A stretch of DNA of 52,583 nt from an uncultured Oscillospiraceae bacterium (GCA_934636865.1 CAKUBI010000011.1:1-52583), one strand, 5' to 3'. Counted from the stretch's first letter, positions 27,544 through 36,540 are shown. Numbers and translations: made by a program. Notes: generated from the sequence alone by a model not told the origin.

Positions 27544-29691
27544 ATGTCTACCATCATCACCCACAGACAGTTCCCCAACTACCACAAGTACGAGATGGAG
27601 CTCGCTGGCCGTCCCCTCACGCTTGAGGTCGGCAAGCTCGCCGAGCTCGCCAACGCCGCCGTCATGGTCGGCTACGGCGATACCCGCGTGCTGGTGTGCG
27701 CCACCGCCTCCGCCCGTCCGCGCGACGGCATCGACTTCTTCCCCCTCTCCGTTGACTTTGAGGAAAAGCTTTACTCCGTCGGCCGCATCCCCGGCTCGTT
27801 CAACCGCCGCGAGGGCCGTCCCGGCGAAAAGGGCATCCTGACCAGCCGTGTCATCGACCGCCCCATCCGCCCGCTCTTCCCCTATGACTTCCGCAACGAC
27901 GTTTCCATCATGGCCACCGTCATGAGCGTCGATCACGACTGCTCCCCCGAGATCGCGGCCCTGATCGGCACCTCCGCTGCGCTGGCCATCTCCGATATCC
28001 CTTGGAACGGCCCTGTCGGCGCGCTCAAGGTCGGCCTTGTGGACGGCGAGCTCGTCCTCAACCCCAACTCCGAGCAGCGCAAGGTCTCCGACCTTGACGT
28101 GACCGTCGTTTCCACCGGCAAGAAGGTCGTCATGATCGAGGCCGGCGCGAACGAGGTCGATAACGACACCATGTACAAGGCCATCGAGCTTGCCCACAAC
28201 GAGAATCAGAAGCAGGTCGAGCTCATCAACCGCATGGTTGCCGAGATCGGCAAGCCCAAGTTCGACTACCCGCACGCGAGCTTCAACCAGGAGCTGTTCG
28301 ACAAGATCGTCGAGAACTTCATGGACGAAGCCAAGGCCGCGATGGACACCGACGACAAGAACGTGCGCGAGGCCCGCTGGAACGAGATGATCGAGCACTG
28401 GCACGAGAAGTACCTCGAGGAGTATCCCGACATGGATCAGTTCCTCGACGAGATCACCTACAAGTTCCAGAAGAAGATCGTCAAGGCGTGGCTGCTCGAA
28501 GGCCACCGCGTCGATGGCCGCGCGAAGAACGAGATCCGTCCTCTCGCCGCCGAGGTCGGCGTGCTGCCCCGCGTCCACGGCTCGGGCCTCTTTACCCGCG
28601 GTCAGACGCAGGTCCTCTCCGTCGCCACGCTCGATACGCTTTCCGCCGCCCAGAAGCTCGACACCATCTGGGAAGAGACCGAAAAGCGCTATATGCACCA
28701 CTACAACTTCCCCGGCTACTCCGTCGGCGAGGCCAAGCCCTCCCGCAGCCCCGGCCGCCGCGAGATCGGCCACGGCGCTCTTGCCGAGCGCGCGCTGCTG
28801 CCGGTCATCCCGTCCGTTGACGAGTTCCCGTATGCCATCCGCGTCGTGAGCGAGGTCGTCTCCTCCAACGGCTCGACCTCCCAGGGCTCCATCTGCGGCT
28901 CCACGCTCGCGCTGATGGACGCGGGCGTGCCCATCAAGGCGCCCGTCGCCGGTATCTCCTGCGGTCTCATTCAGGACGGCGACGATTTCACCACCTTCAT
29001 CGACATTCAGGGTGTTGAGGACTTCCACGGCGAAATGGACTTCAAGGTCGCCGGTACGAAGAAGGGCATCACCGCCATCCAGATGGACCTCAAGAACGAC
29101 GGCCTGACCATGGCCATCATCAAGAACGCTCTCGAGATCACCTACGATGCGCGCGTGCAGATCCTCGACCAGATCATGCTGCCCTGCATCGCAGAGCCGC
29201 GCGCCGAGGTCAGCAAGTATGCGCCCAAGATGATCACCATGAAGATCGATCCCGACCGCATCCGCGAGGTCATCGGCAAGGGCGGCAGCGTCATCCAGAA
29301 GATCGTTGCCGATACCGGCGCCAAGGTCGACATCGACGACGACGGCACCATCCACATCGCCTCCGCCAACGCCGCCGCGTGCGACGCTGCGAAGAAGTGC
29401 ATCGACGATATCGTCTTCGTGCCCGAGGTCGGCAAGCTCTACTATGGCCGCGTCGTGCGCCTGATGCAGTTCGGCGCGTTCGTCGAGATCGCCCCGGGCA
29501 AGGACGGCCTTGTCCACATCTCCAAGCTCGACCGCAAGCGCGTCGAGAAGGTCGAGGACGTGGTCACCGTCGGCGACATGATTTGGGTCAAGTTCATGGA
29601 GATCGACGAGAAGGGCCGCTGGAACCTCTCCCGCAAGGACGCTCTCATCGAGATCGAGGCCCAGCAGAAGGCCGCCAAGGAGCAGCAGTAA
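27544..29691 (+). CDS. pnp: Polyribonucleotide nucleotidyltransferase
   Basis: The 715-aa PNPase degrades RNA 3'-5' by phosphorolysis. It has two RNase PH domains (the first near residues 15-145 with REGRPGEKGILTSR, the second near 315-545 with GRAKNEIRPLAAEVGVLPRVHGSGLFTRG), an intervening helical domain, a KH domain (REVIGKGGSVIQKI, about 575-590) and an S1 domain (GKLYYGRVVRLMQFGAFVEIAPGKDGLVHISKL). AAAGGAGAT lies upstream of the ATG. Codon use is strongly biased, indicating high expression. It is followed by a strong terminator. Confidence 0.98.
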   Translation: MSTIITHRQFPNYHKYEMELAGRPLTLEVGKLAELANAAVMVGYGDTRVLVCATASARPRDGIDFFPLSVDFEEKLYSVGRIPGSFNRREGRPGEKGILTSRVIDRPIRPLFPYDFRNDVSIMATVMSVDHDCSPEIAALIGTSAALAISDIPWNGPVGALKVGLVDGELVLNPNSEQRKVSDLDVTVVSTGKKVVMIEAGANEVDNDTMYKAIELAHNENQKQVELINRMVAEIGKPKFDYPHASFNQELFDKIVENFMDEAKAAMDTDDKNVREARWNEMIEHWHEKYLEEYPDMDQFLDEITYKFQKKIVKAWLLEGHRVDGRAKNEIRPLAAEVGVLPRVHGSGLFTRGQTQVLSVATLDTLSAAQKLDTIWEETEKRYMHHYNFPGYSVGEAKPSRSPGRREIGHGALAERALLPVIPSVDEFPYAIRVVSEVVSSNGSTSQGSICGSTLALMDAGVPIKAPVAGISCGLIQDGDDFTTFIDIQGVEDFHGEMDFKVAGTKKGITAIQMDLKNDGLTMAIIKNALEITYDARVQILDQIMLPCIAEPRAEVSKYAPKMITMKIDPDRIREVIGKGGSVIQKIVADTGAKVDIDDDGTIHIASANAAACDAAKKCIDDIVFVPEVGKLYYGRVVRLMQFGAFVEIAPGKDGLVHISKLDRKRVEKVEDVVTVGDMIWVKFMEIDEKGRWNLSRKDALIEIEAQQKAAKEQQ

Positions 29692-29719
29692 GCGGCTGCT
29701 TCGGCAAAACGGAAAATGG

Positions 29720-29749
29720 AAAGGGACAGGCGAGAGCCTGTCCCTTTTT
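29720..29749 (+). terminator. pnp terminator
   Basis: AAAGGGACAGGC (29720-29731), GAGA loop and GCCTGTCCCTTT (29736-29747), followed by TT. Perfect 12-bp stem, 28 bases after the pnp stop. Confidence 0.85.
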
Positions 29750-29777
29750 GCGCTTGCGGCGCGGGAGACCGCGCCCC

Positions 29778-29806
29778 TTTTCAAATTCCCTCCGTTGTGG
29801 TATACT
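29778..29806 (+). promoter_or_regulatory. Extended -10 promoter for mnmE
   Basis: A weak -35 (TTTTCA at 29778-29783), 17 bases and TGG-TATACT (TATACT at 29801-29806) lie 38 bases upstream of the mnmE start. Confidence 0.6.
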
Positions 29807-29843
29807 TTCCGTAATTTGTGAAAAGAAAGAGAGGAGGACGGCC

Positions 29844-31226
29844 ATGGATACCATTGCGGCCATTGCCACGGCGCAGAGCCCGTCGGCCATCGGCATCGTG
29901 CGCCTGAGCGGGGAAAAAACGCGGGAGGTGCTCGCCGCGCTCTTTACGCCCGTGAGCGGCGCGGCGGCCAGCGCGCTCCCATACCGCCGCATGACCTATG
30001 GCGACGTGCACGCGCCGGACGGCGCGCTGCTCGACCGCTGCATGGCGGTCTGCTTTTCCGCAGCGCACAGCTACACCGGCGAGGAGAGCGCCGAGCTCCA
30101 CTGCCACGGCTCGCCCGTGGTGCTCAATGAGGTGCTGTCGGCGGCGTTCGCCGCGGGCGCGCGGCAGGCAAGGCCCGGCGAATTCACGCAGCGGGCCTTC
30201 CTGAACGGCAAAATGGACCTCACCGAGGCCGAGGCCGTCATCGATCTCATCGACGCCGAGACGGCTGAGAGCGCGCGCAACGCCGCCGCCCAGCTCACCG
30301 GCGCGCTGCGCCGCCCGATCGAGGCGGTGTACGACGCGCTGCTCGATATTTCGAGCCGCTTTTACGCCGTGGTCGATTATCCGGACGAGGACATCGAGGA
30401 TCTTTCGCGCGAGCAGACCGAGCGGACGCTCGCGGACGCGGAGCGGCGGCTTTCCGCCCTGCTCGACACCTTTGCGCGCGGCAGGGTGATGAAATCCGGT
30501 GTGACGACGGCCATCATCGGCGCGCCGAACGCGGGCAAAAGCTCGCTGCTGAACGCGCTCGTCGGCTTTGACCGCGCCATCGTCACGGACATCGCGGGCA
30601 CGACGCGCGACACTGTGGAGGAAAAGGCAATGGTCGGCGGCGTGCTGCTGCGGCTCATCGACACGGCGGGCCTGCACGAGACGGCGGACGTCGTCGAGCG
30701 GCTCGGCGTGGAGCGGTCGAAAAAGGCGCTCGAGAGGTCGGATCTTATCCTCGCCCTGCTGGACGGCAGCGCGGGACTGCCGGCAGAGAAGGCAGAGGAA
30801 ATGCTCGCGCCGCTCGCCCTTGCGGCGAAAAGCGGCAAGCCGTGGCTGCTCATTTGTACAAAGTCCGACCTCGGCGGCGGAGTGGGCGTGCTGCCGGATG
30901 CGGACTGGCGCGCGCCCGAGGCGGTCATCCCGCTCTCGAGTGTGACGCACGAGGGCTTTCCCGCGCTCGAAGAGACGGTCCGCAGGCTCTATCCCGCGCC
31001 GCAAAGCGGCGGCACGCTGCTGACGAACGCCCGGCAGGCCGAAGCCGTGGACCGGGCCGCGCAGAGCGTGCGCGCGGCGAAGGACGCGCTCATCTCCGGC
31101 ATGACGCCCGACGTGGTGCTCACAGAGGTCGAGCAGGCGCTCGCCGCGCTCGGCGAGCTCACGGGCCGCACCGCGCGCGAGGACATGGTCGCGCGCATTT
31201 TCGAGCGCTTCTGCGTCGGAAAATAA
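29844..31226 (+). CDS. mnmE: tRNA modification GTPase MnmE
   Basis: The 460-aa GTPase works with MnmG (GidA) to place the carboxymethylaminomethyl group on wobble uridine of certain tRNAs. The N-terminal tetrahydrofolate-binding domain includes YTGEESAELHCHGSP and ARPGEFTQRAFLNGKMDLTEAEAV. The inserted G domain has GAPNAGKS (226-233), DIAGTTRDT and DTAGLHE. The C-terminus ends in FCVGK, with the invariant cysteine. GAGGAGG precedes the ATG at 29844; the longer upstream frame runs through pnp sequence. mnmG is not in the window. Confidence 0.97.
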   Translation: MDTIAAIATAQSPSAIGIVRLSGEKTREVLAALFTPVSGAAASALPYRRMTYGDVHAPDGALLDRCMAVCFSAAHSYTGEESAELHCHGSPVVLNEVLSAAFAAGARQARPGEFTQRAFLNGKMDLTEAEAVIDLIDAETAESARNAAAQLTGALRRPIEAVYDALLDISSRFYAVVDYPDEDIEDLSREQTERTLADAERRLSALLDTFARGRVMKSGVTTAIIGAPNAGKSSLLNALVGFDRAIVTDIAGTTRDTVEEKAMVGGVLLRLIDTAGLHETADVVERLGVERSKKALERSDLILALLDGSAGLPAEKAEEMLAPLALAAKSGKPWLLICTKSDLGGGVGVLPDADWRAPEAVIPLSSVTHEGFPALEETVRRLYPAPQSGGTLLTNARQAEAVDRAAQSVRAAKDALISGMTPDVVLTEVEQALAALGELTGRTAREDMVARIFERFCVGK

Positions 31227-31238
31227 TGGAGCGGTGTA

Positions 31239-31268
31239 TTTACACGGCGCACAGAGATTTGTTATAAT
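31239..31268 (+). promoter_or_regulatory. Promoter of degV-prmA
   Basis: TTTACA (31239-31244), an 18-base spacer and a perfect TATAAT (31263-31268), 45 bases before the degV start. Confidence 0.75.
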
Positions 31269-31313
31269 ACCGGTACCGGAACCCCATCCGGCACTGAAAG
31301 GAGAAATAGCACC

Positions 31314-32192
31314 ATGCGTGATTATATCATCATGACCGACAGCTGCTGCGACCTGAGCCAGCAGGAAGTCGAAGAGCTGGACCTCACGGTCCTGCCGCTC
31401 TCGTTCACCATCGAGGGCAAAACGCTTTTGAATACGCCCGACCACGCGGATATGTCCCCGGAGGAATTCTTTCAGAAGATCGCCGACGGCGCGGACTGCA
31501 CGACCGCCGCGGCCAATGTCGGCCAGTTCACCGACGCGATGGAAAAAGCCCTTGCGGACGGCAGGGACATCCTCTGTATCTGCTTTTCAAGCGCATTGTC
31601 CACGACCTATCAGTCCGCCTGCATCGCGGCGAACGACCTGAGAGAGAAGCACCCCGAGGCGAAGATCATCGTCATCGATTCGCTGTCCGCCTCGCGCGGG
31701 CAGGGCATGCTCGTTTACCGCGCGGTGCGCGAGCGCCGCGAGAAAAATCTCGATATCGACGCGCTGGCCAAATATGTCGAGAGCATCATCCAAAGCCAGG
31801 ACCACTGGTTCATCGTCGATGACCTCAACCACTTAAAGCGCGGCGGCCGCGTCAGCGCCGCGGCGGCGCTGGTGGGCACGATGCTCGGCATCAAGCCCGT
31901 CATGCACACCGACAGCAGGGGCTGCCTGACTCCCGTGAGCAAGGCGCGCGGCAGCAAGGCCGCGCTCCGCGCGCTCGTGGACAAGGTCGAGGAGCTCGGC
32001 ATCGAGCCGGACAAGAACCAGCCCATGTTCATCTGCCACGCCAACTGCCCGGACTACGTCGAGTACGTCAAGGGCCTTCTCAAGGAGCGCTTCGGCGTGA
32101 CCGACGTGCGCGCGGACTTCATCGGCCCCGTCATCGGCGCGCACACCGGCTGCGGCACGCTGGGCCTCTTCTTTGTGGGGACGCAGCGATGA
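31314..32192 (+). CDS. DegV-family fatty-acid-binding protein
   Basis: The 292-aa protein shows the DegV pattern: IMTDSCCDLSQQ at the N-terminus, TTAAANVGQFTDAME, CICFSSALSTTYQSA, VIDSLSASRGQGMLV and VDDLNHLKRGGRVS, ending with IGAHTGCGTLGLFFVG. DegV (FakB-like) proteins bind a fatty acid and can present it to the kinase FakA for phospholipid synthesis; no fakA is nearby, so the role is by family only. It overlaps prmA by 4 bases. Confidence 0.93.
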   Translation: MRDYIIMTDSCCDLSQQEVEELDLTVLPLSFTIEGKTLLNTPDHADMSPEEFFQKIADGADCTTAAANVGQFTDAMEKALADGRDILCICFSSALSTTYQSACIAANDLREKHPEAKIIVIDSLSASRGQGMLVYRAVRERREKNLDIDALAKYVESIIQSQDHWFIVDDLNHLKRGGRVSAAAALVGTMLGIKPVMHTDSRGCLTPVSKARGSKAALRALVDKVEELGIEPDKNQPMFICHANCPDYVEYVKGLLKERFGVTDVRADFIGPVIGAHTGCGTLGLFFVGTQR

Positions 32193-33142
32193 AATGGCTT
32201 GAATTACACCTCGACACGCGTCCCGAGGGCATCGAGCCCGCGAGCGAGCTTTTGAGTGAATACGGCATCGACAGCCTGATGATCGACGAGGAGGGCGACT
32301 TCAAGGACTTCCTCGAAAACAACCATCAGTACTGGGACTATGTGGACGAGGACCTGATGCAGTCCATGCACGGCAAGAGCCGCATCACCTTTTACCTTGA
32401 GGACAGCGAGGAGGGGCTGAACACCCTTGCGCAGTTCCGCATCGGCCTGTCGGCCTTCAAAAAGCAGCATCCCGAGTATGCGCCGCTGATCCTCAGCATG
32501 GAAAATGTCGAGGACGCGGACTGGGAGAACAACTGGAAGCAGTTCTACAAGCCCATGGAGATCGGCGAGCGGCTGCTCGTCGTGCCCGAGTGGGAGCAGG
32601 CGCAGGAGGACGGGCGCGTCAAGCTCATCCTGAACCCCGGCCTGACCTTCGGCACCGGCAGCCACGCCACCACGCGCCTTTGTCTGCAGGCGCTCGAGAA
32701 GCACATCCGCGGCGGGGAAAAGGTGCTGGACCTCGGCTGCGGCAGCGGCATATTGTCCATCGCCGCGCTGCTGCTCGGCGCAAAGGACGCCTTTGCCTGC
32801 GACATTGACGACAAATGCGTCGGCGTCGCCTACGAAAACGCCGCGCTCAACGGCGTGGGCAAGGAGCATTACACCGTCCGCGCGGGCGACGTGCTCAGCG
32901 ACAAGGGCTTACAGAAGGAATTCGGCGGCGATTACGATATCATCGTCGCCAACATCGTGGCGGACGTTATCATCGCGCTCGCCCCGCAGGTGGGAAGGCT
33001 CCTCAAACAGGGCGGCGTATTCCTCTGCTCCGGCATCATCGACGACCGCGCCGATGAGGTGCGGGAAAAGCTTATCGAGGCGGGCTGGACCATCGAGGAA
33101 ACGCGCAGCAGCGAGGGCTGGTTCTCGTTCCTGTGCAGGTAA
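32189..33142 (+). CDS. prmA: Ribosomal protein L11 methyltransferase
   Basis: The 317-aa SAM-dependent methyltransferase trimethylates ribosomal protein L11. The substrate-recognition N-terminal domain is followed by LNPGLTFGTGSHATTRLCLQAL, the SAM-binding motif VLDLGCGSGILSIAA (about 179-193) and IIVANIVADVI. Start and stop of degV and prmA overlap as ATGA, indicating translational coupling. A hairpin terminator follows. Confidence 0.95.
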   Translation: MKWLELHLDTRPEGIEPASELLSEYGIDSLMIDEEGDFKDFLENNHQYWDYVDEDLMQSMHGKSRITFYLEDSEEGLNTLAQFRIGLSAFKKQHPEYAPLILSMENVEDADWENNWKQFYKPMEIGERLLVVPEWEQAQEDGRVKLILNPGLTFGTGSHATTRLCLQALEKHIRGGEKVLDLGCGSGILSIAALLLGAKDAFACDIDDKCVGVAYENAALNGVGKEHYTVRAGDVLSDKGLQKEFGGDYDIIVANIVADVIIALAPQVGRLLKQGGVFLCSGIIDDRADEVREKLIEAGWTIEETRSSEGWFSFLCR

Positions 33143-33152
33143 AAGACGACAA

Positions 33153-33192
33153 AAAGGACCATTCTCTTTTGTGGAAGAGGATGGTTCTTTTT
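33153..33192 (+). terminator. prmA terminator
   Basis: A 16-bp stem with two G-U pairs (33153-33168 with 33175-33190) and a TTGTGG loop is followed by T residues, 10 bases after the prmA stop. Confidence 0.75.
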
Positions 33193-33210
33193 TGCTGCCG
33201 CAAAATGCGG

Positions 33211-33239
33211 TTGACAATATCGAATATCGATAATATACT
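33211..33239 (+). promoter_or_regulatory. Promoter of PadR/DUF2812 operon 2
   Basis: Consensus TTGACA (33211-33216), a 17-base spacer and TATACT (33234-33239). The spacer is occupied by the first of two operator-like repeats. Confidence 0.85.
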
Positions 33240-33265
33240 CTGCTCAAGATTATCGAATATCGATA
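33218..33265 (+). promoter_or_regulatory. Paired PadR operator repeats
   Basis: TATCGAATATCGATA occurs at 33218-33232 and again, identically, at 33251-33265. One copy lies between -35 and -10 and the other around the transcription start. Start-to-start spacing is 33 bases, about three helical turns, so two repressor dimers could bind the same face. Each copy holds a partly palindromic ATATCGATA core. Confidence 0.7.
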
Positions 33266-33280
33266 TAGGGGGGGAGCGCG

Positions 33281-33598
33281 ATGGCACGCGAAAAATTCGG
33301 CACGCTGACCGAGCAGATGTTTTATATCCTGCTCGCGCTGCGCGACGAGTGCTGCGGCATGGACGTGATGGCGCGCGTGAGCGAGCTGACGGGCGGACGC
33401 GTGGCCGTGGGACCGGGCACGCTCTACAACCTGCTCGAGCAGTTCGCGGCGGCGGGCTACATTGAGGAAACGCGCGCGGAGGGCCGCCGCCGCAGCTACC
33501 GGCTCACGGCGGCGGGGAGAACGCTGCTTGAAAACGAGGTGGAGCGCCTGCGCGCGCTCCTGTGCGACTACGAAAGGCTGATGAGAGAGGAGAAATGA
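33281..33598 (+). CDS. PadR-family transcriptional regulator 2
   Basis: The 105-aa winged-helix regulator (LTEQMFYILLALRDECCGMDVMARVSELTGGRVAVGPGTLYNLLEQFAAAGYIEET, then RRRSYRLTAAGRTLLE) resembles the PadR at 17325 closely in plan. Its gene ends one base before the following membrane protein gene. The two identical repeats over its promoter point to autoregulation. A long G-run ribosome-binding site (GGGGGGGAG) precedes the ATG. Confidence 0.92.
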   Translation: MAREKFGTLTEQMFYILLALRDECCGMDVMARVSELTGGRVAVGPGTLYNLLEQFAAAGYIEETRAEGRRRSYRLTAAGRTLLENEVERLRALLCDYERLMREEK

Positions 33599-33599
33599 T

Positions 33600-35024
33600 A
33601 TGCGCGGCGTAAAATACGAGTTGAACTCCTATTCTTTTTACGATCGCACCGGCATTGAGCGGCATCTTGAGAAGATGGCGGCAAGGGGCTGGCTCATCGA
33701 GCGGCTCGGCAGCATCTGGCGCTACCGGCGCGCGGAACCGAAGAAGCTGCGCTTTTCCGTCGTCTACTATCCTGATTCCTCGGAATTTGCCCCGGAGCAG
33801 CCGAGCGAGGGAGAGCTGACGTTCTGGGATTACTGCGCGCAGGCGGGCTGGGTCAGGGCAGCGCACCGCGGGCAGATGAGCGTTTTTTTCAGCGGCGATG
33901 AGCGCGCCGTGCCCATCGACACGGATGCAGCGCTTCAGGTGGAAACGCTGCACGAGACGATGAAGCGCGAGCAGATCACAAGCTATCTCATCATCTCGGG
34001 GATCGCGCTGTGGCAGCTCGTGCGCGTCTGGCGCGGCTTTGCGAGCGATCTGACCGCTTCGCTCGCGGTGCCGTCGGAGCTGTTCGGGCTTTGCGACTGG
34101 CTGCTGCTTATGCTCTTGAGCCTGGGGGAGCTTGGCGGCTACTATCTCTGGCGGCGCAGGGCGAAGCGCGCGGCGGAGGCGGGGCAGTTTTTGCCGACGC
34201 GCTCGCATCCCGGCCTGCAAAGGGCAATCCTTGCGCTGGTCCTGCTGGGCTTCGGCGTGACAATCTTTGACAGCAGCCGGACGGAGCGGCCCATGCTTCT
34301 TGTGGGCCTTGCGGGCGTGCTGCTGGTCTACGCCGCCGTGCAGGGCACGAAGGCTGTCCTGAAACGGCGCGGCGCGGGCACGGGGAAGAACAAGGCGGTC
34401 ACCTACGCCGTGTCGTTTGCGCTGTCATTCGCGCTGATGTTCGGCATCCTGCGCGCGGAGCGGGCAGGGGTCCTTCGCCCCGAGCCGGAAAACGCTACGC
34501 CCTACGTGGTGGAGTACTCCGGCGGAGACACCGCGCAGTACTACGCCTATCACGACGCGCTGCCGCTTTCCGTGCAGGACCTGAAAAAGACGGATTACGA
34601 CCGCTATTCCTGCGAGCTGTCGGAAAGCGCTTCGGCGCTGGCGGCTCAGACCGTCGGGAAGCAGTCGATGCGCGAGGGCGACGGGGAGAGCAATGCCCTG
34701 GAGCTTTCCTACCGCGTGACGGACGTGAGATTCGCGCCGCTTTTCAGCCTGTGCCTTCGCAGCGAGCTGAGCTATTTTCAAAATTACACGATCACCTTCT
34801 ACCGCACGCACCACCCCTTCCGGAACCTTGTGTTCCGCGAGACGGACGCCGCGTCCTGGGGCGCGGAGCGGGCATGGCGGCTTTACAATAAAAAGGACGG
34901 CGACTGGAACGACACCTGGCTTTTGACGCGCGGGACGCGCATCGTGCGCGTGAGCGGCACGGCACTGAGCGGGCTCGGCGAGGCGCAGATGGCGCTGATC
35001 GGCGAAAGGCTGCTCAGTATCTGA
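33600..35024 (+). CDS. Large DUF2812 membrane protein, paralogue A
   Basis: The 474-aa protein begins with a DUF2812-like domain (residues 1-110; YELNSYSFYDRTGIERHLEKMAARGWLIERLGSIWRYRRAEPKKLRFSVVYYPD). Four or five membrane helices follow between about 125 and 285. The last part, an extracytoplasmic domain of about 190 residues (DTAQYYAYHDALPLSV to DAASWGAERAWRLYN to GTRIVRVSG), is of unknown function. It is one base from the PadR stop, and is followed after 30 bases by a paralogue. The whole protein is more than twice the length of the short DUF2812 protein at 17655. A sensor or stress-protection role is conceivable but not shown. Confidence 0.75.
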   Translation: MRGVKYELNSYSFYDRTGIERHLEKMAARGWLIERLGSIWRYRRAEPKKLRFSVVYYPDSSEFAPEQPSEGELTFWDYCAQAGWVRAAHRGQMSVFFSGDERAVPIDTDAALQVETLHETMKREQITSYLIISGIALWQLVRVWRGFASDLTASLAVPSELFGLCDWLLLMLLSLGELGGYYLWRRRAKRAAEAGQFLPTRSHPGLQRAILALVLLGFGVTIFDSSRTERPMLLVGLAGVLLVYAAVQGTKAVLKRRGAGTGKNKAVTYAVSFALSFALMFGILRAERAGVLRPEPENATPYVVEYSGGDTAQYYAYHDALPLSVQDLKKTDYDRYSCELSESASALAAQTVGKQSMREGDGESNALELSYRVTDVRFAPLFSLCLRSELSYFQNYTITFYRTHHPFRNLVFRETDAASWGAERAWRLYNKKDGDWNDTWLLTRGTRIVRVSGTALSGLGEAQMALIGERLLSI

Positions 35025-35054
35025 CGGCGGAGATGAGAGAAAGTGAGGACGGCG

Positions 35055-36539
35055 ATGAACAACACGAAATACGAGTTGAACTCCTATTCTTTTTATGATA
35101 CTGAGGGCCTTGCGCGCCATTTTGAGCGCATGGCGGCGGAGGGCTGGGCGCCCGACCGCGTGGGGCTGCTGCTCCGCTACCGGCGCATTGAGCCGCAGAA
35201 GCTGCGTTTCGCCGTCACCTATTATCCCGATGACAGCGGCGAAAAGGACGGCGAGGAGGTTTTCCTCGACTACTGCGCGCAGGCGGGCTGGCAGCAGGCC
35301 GCGGGCGCGGGGGACCTGACCTTCTGGGGCGGTGCCGAGGGAAAGGGCGGCGGCCTTGGCGGGCGGACGCGCCACGTGCTTTGCACGGCGGATGAAAACG
35401 CCGTCGATGTGGAAACAGACCCCGTTTTGCAGGTGGACGCAATGCACCGCGCGCTCAGATATTACGAAGGCCTGCTGTTTTTCTGGCTCCTTTACATGCT
35501 CCTCCGGGTGTGGGATATCGTGAGCGGGCTGCAGACGGACCCGTTGTACGCGCTGATCTATGAGATGGGCGATCTGCTGCCGTGGATCGCGCCCGCTGCC
35601 GCACTGATCTGCGGGACCGACCTTGTCTGCTACCGCCGCTGGTACAGAGAAGCGGTGCGCACGGCGAGAGAGGAGCACCGCTTTTTGCCCGCAAAGCCGC
35701 GCCCGTGGCTCTGGATGCTCGAGCGCGCGGCGCTGCTGCTGACGCTTCTGGGGATCTTCGTCAACGCCCTGCTGGGGACTGGCAGCACCGGCACGGGACG
35801 GCTCTACCTCGCCGCGCTCCTGTGCGGCATCACGCCCTTCGCCGCGATGTTTTTTGCCTGTTCCGCGATGCAGAATACCGACGCGGGCCGCGCAAAGCGC
35901 TGCGCCGTCACCGTCTGCGTGACGGCGGCGGTCGCGTTGGTCTCGGCGGGCATGCTGCTCGTCATGCAGCAGAACGGACTTTTCGAGAGCGATGAGACAC
36001 CGCCCGAGCTGTATGACGAGGACTTCCGGGCGACCATCTACCACGATGCGCTGCCGCTTTATCTCGCCGACCTCGGCGTGGAGGATGAGAACGCGCGCTG
36101 GTCGTGCATGAGCTGGGGGCGCTCCTCGCCCTTTGCCGCTCAGTACGGCGGGCAGCAGGATGATGTGCTCGCGCGCTTCGACGATCCCGAGCATCCGGAG
36201 ACGGCGCGCGGCAATCCCGCGCAGATCTACTATACGATCAGCGATGTGCGCCTTGCGGGCATTTTTGAGCGCTGCCTTGCCGCCGAGCTTGACTATCACC
36301 AAACGGTCCGCGGCGCGGACGGCGCGCGCCATGAGCTGCCCTACGCCTACCGCGAAACGGACGCCGCGCCCTGGGGCGCGGAGCGTGCCTGGCGGCTCTA
36401 CAACGAGTATGCCGGGGAGTGGCTCGACGAGTGGATGCTCGTGCGCGGCACGCGCATCGTGGATTTCATATCCATCGATGTGGAGATGGGCGGCGCGCAG
36501 ATGGCGGCGGTCGGCGAAAAGCTGCTGAGAGAAGAATAA
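35055..36539 (+). CDS. Large DUF2812 membrane protein, paralogue B
   Basis: The 494-aa protein has the same plan as paralogue A: N-terminal DUF2812-like domain (YELNSYSFYDTEGLARHFERMAAEGWAPDRVGLLLRYRR), several membrane helices between about 140 and 320, and a C-terminal ectodomain sharing YHDALPLYLADL, TDAAPWGAERAWRLYN and VRGTRIVDF. The first 11 codons after the start region are almost identical in DNA to those of paralogue A, unlike the rest, which has diverged. The ATG at 35055 has GAGGA 5 bases upstream; a GTG four codons earlier overlaps that site and is unlikely. Last gene of the operon, followed by a perfect terminator. Confidence 0.75.
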   Translation: MNNTKYELNSYSFYDTEGLARHFERMAAEGWAPDRVGLLLRYRRIEPQKLRFAVTYYPDDSGEKDGEEVFLDYCAQAGWQQAAGAGDLTFWGGAEGKGGGLGGRTRHVLCTADENAVDVETDPVLQVDAMHRALRYYEGLLFFWLLYMLLRVWDIVSGLQTDPLYALIYEMGDLLPWIAPAAALICGTDLVCYRRWYREAVRTAREEHRFLPAKPRPWLWMLERAALLLTLLGIFVNALLGTGSTGTGRLYLAALLCGITPFAAMFFACSAMQNTDAGRAKRCAVTVCVTAAVALVSAGMLLVMQQNGLFESDETPPELYDEDFRATIYHDALPLYLADLGVEDENARWSCMSWGRSSPFAAQYGGQQDDVLARFDDPEHPETARGNPAQIYYTISDVRLAGIFERCLAAELDYHQTVRGADGARHELPYAYRETDAAPWGAERAWRLYNEYAGEWLDEWMLVRGTRIVDFISIDVEMGGAQMAAVGEKLLREE

Positions 36540-36540
36540 A

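Noticed and set aside
27451..29784. A 777-codon open frame antisense to pnp
   Set aside because: It is a shadow of PNPase with repetitive Leu/Asp/Val/Gly composition and no start signals.
29379..29843. Long upstream extension of the mnmE frame through pnp
   Set aside because: The sense strand encodes the PNPase C-terminus. MnmE starts at 29844, right after GAGGAGG, with a canonical N-terminus.
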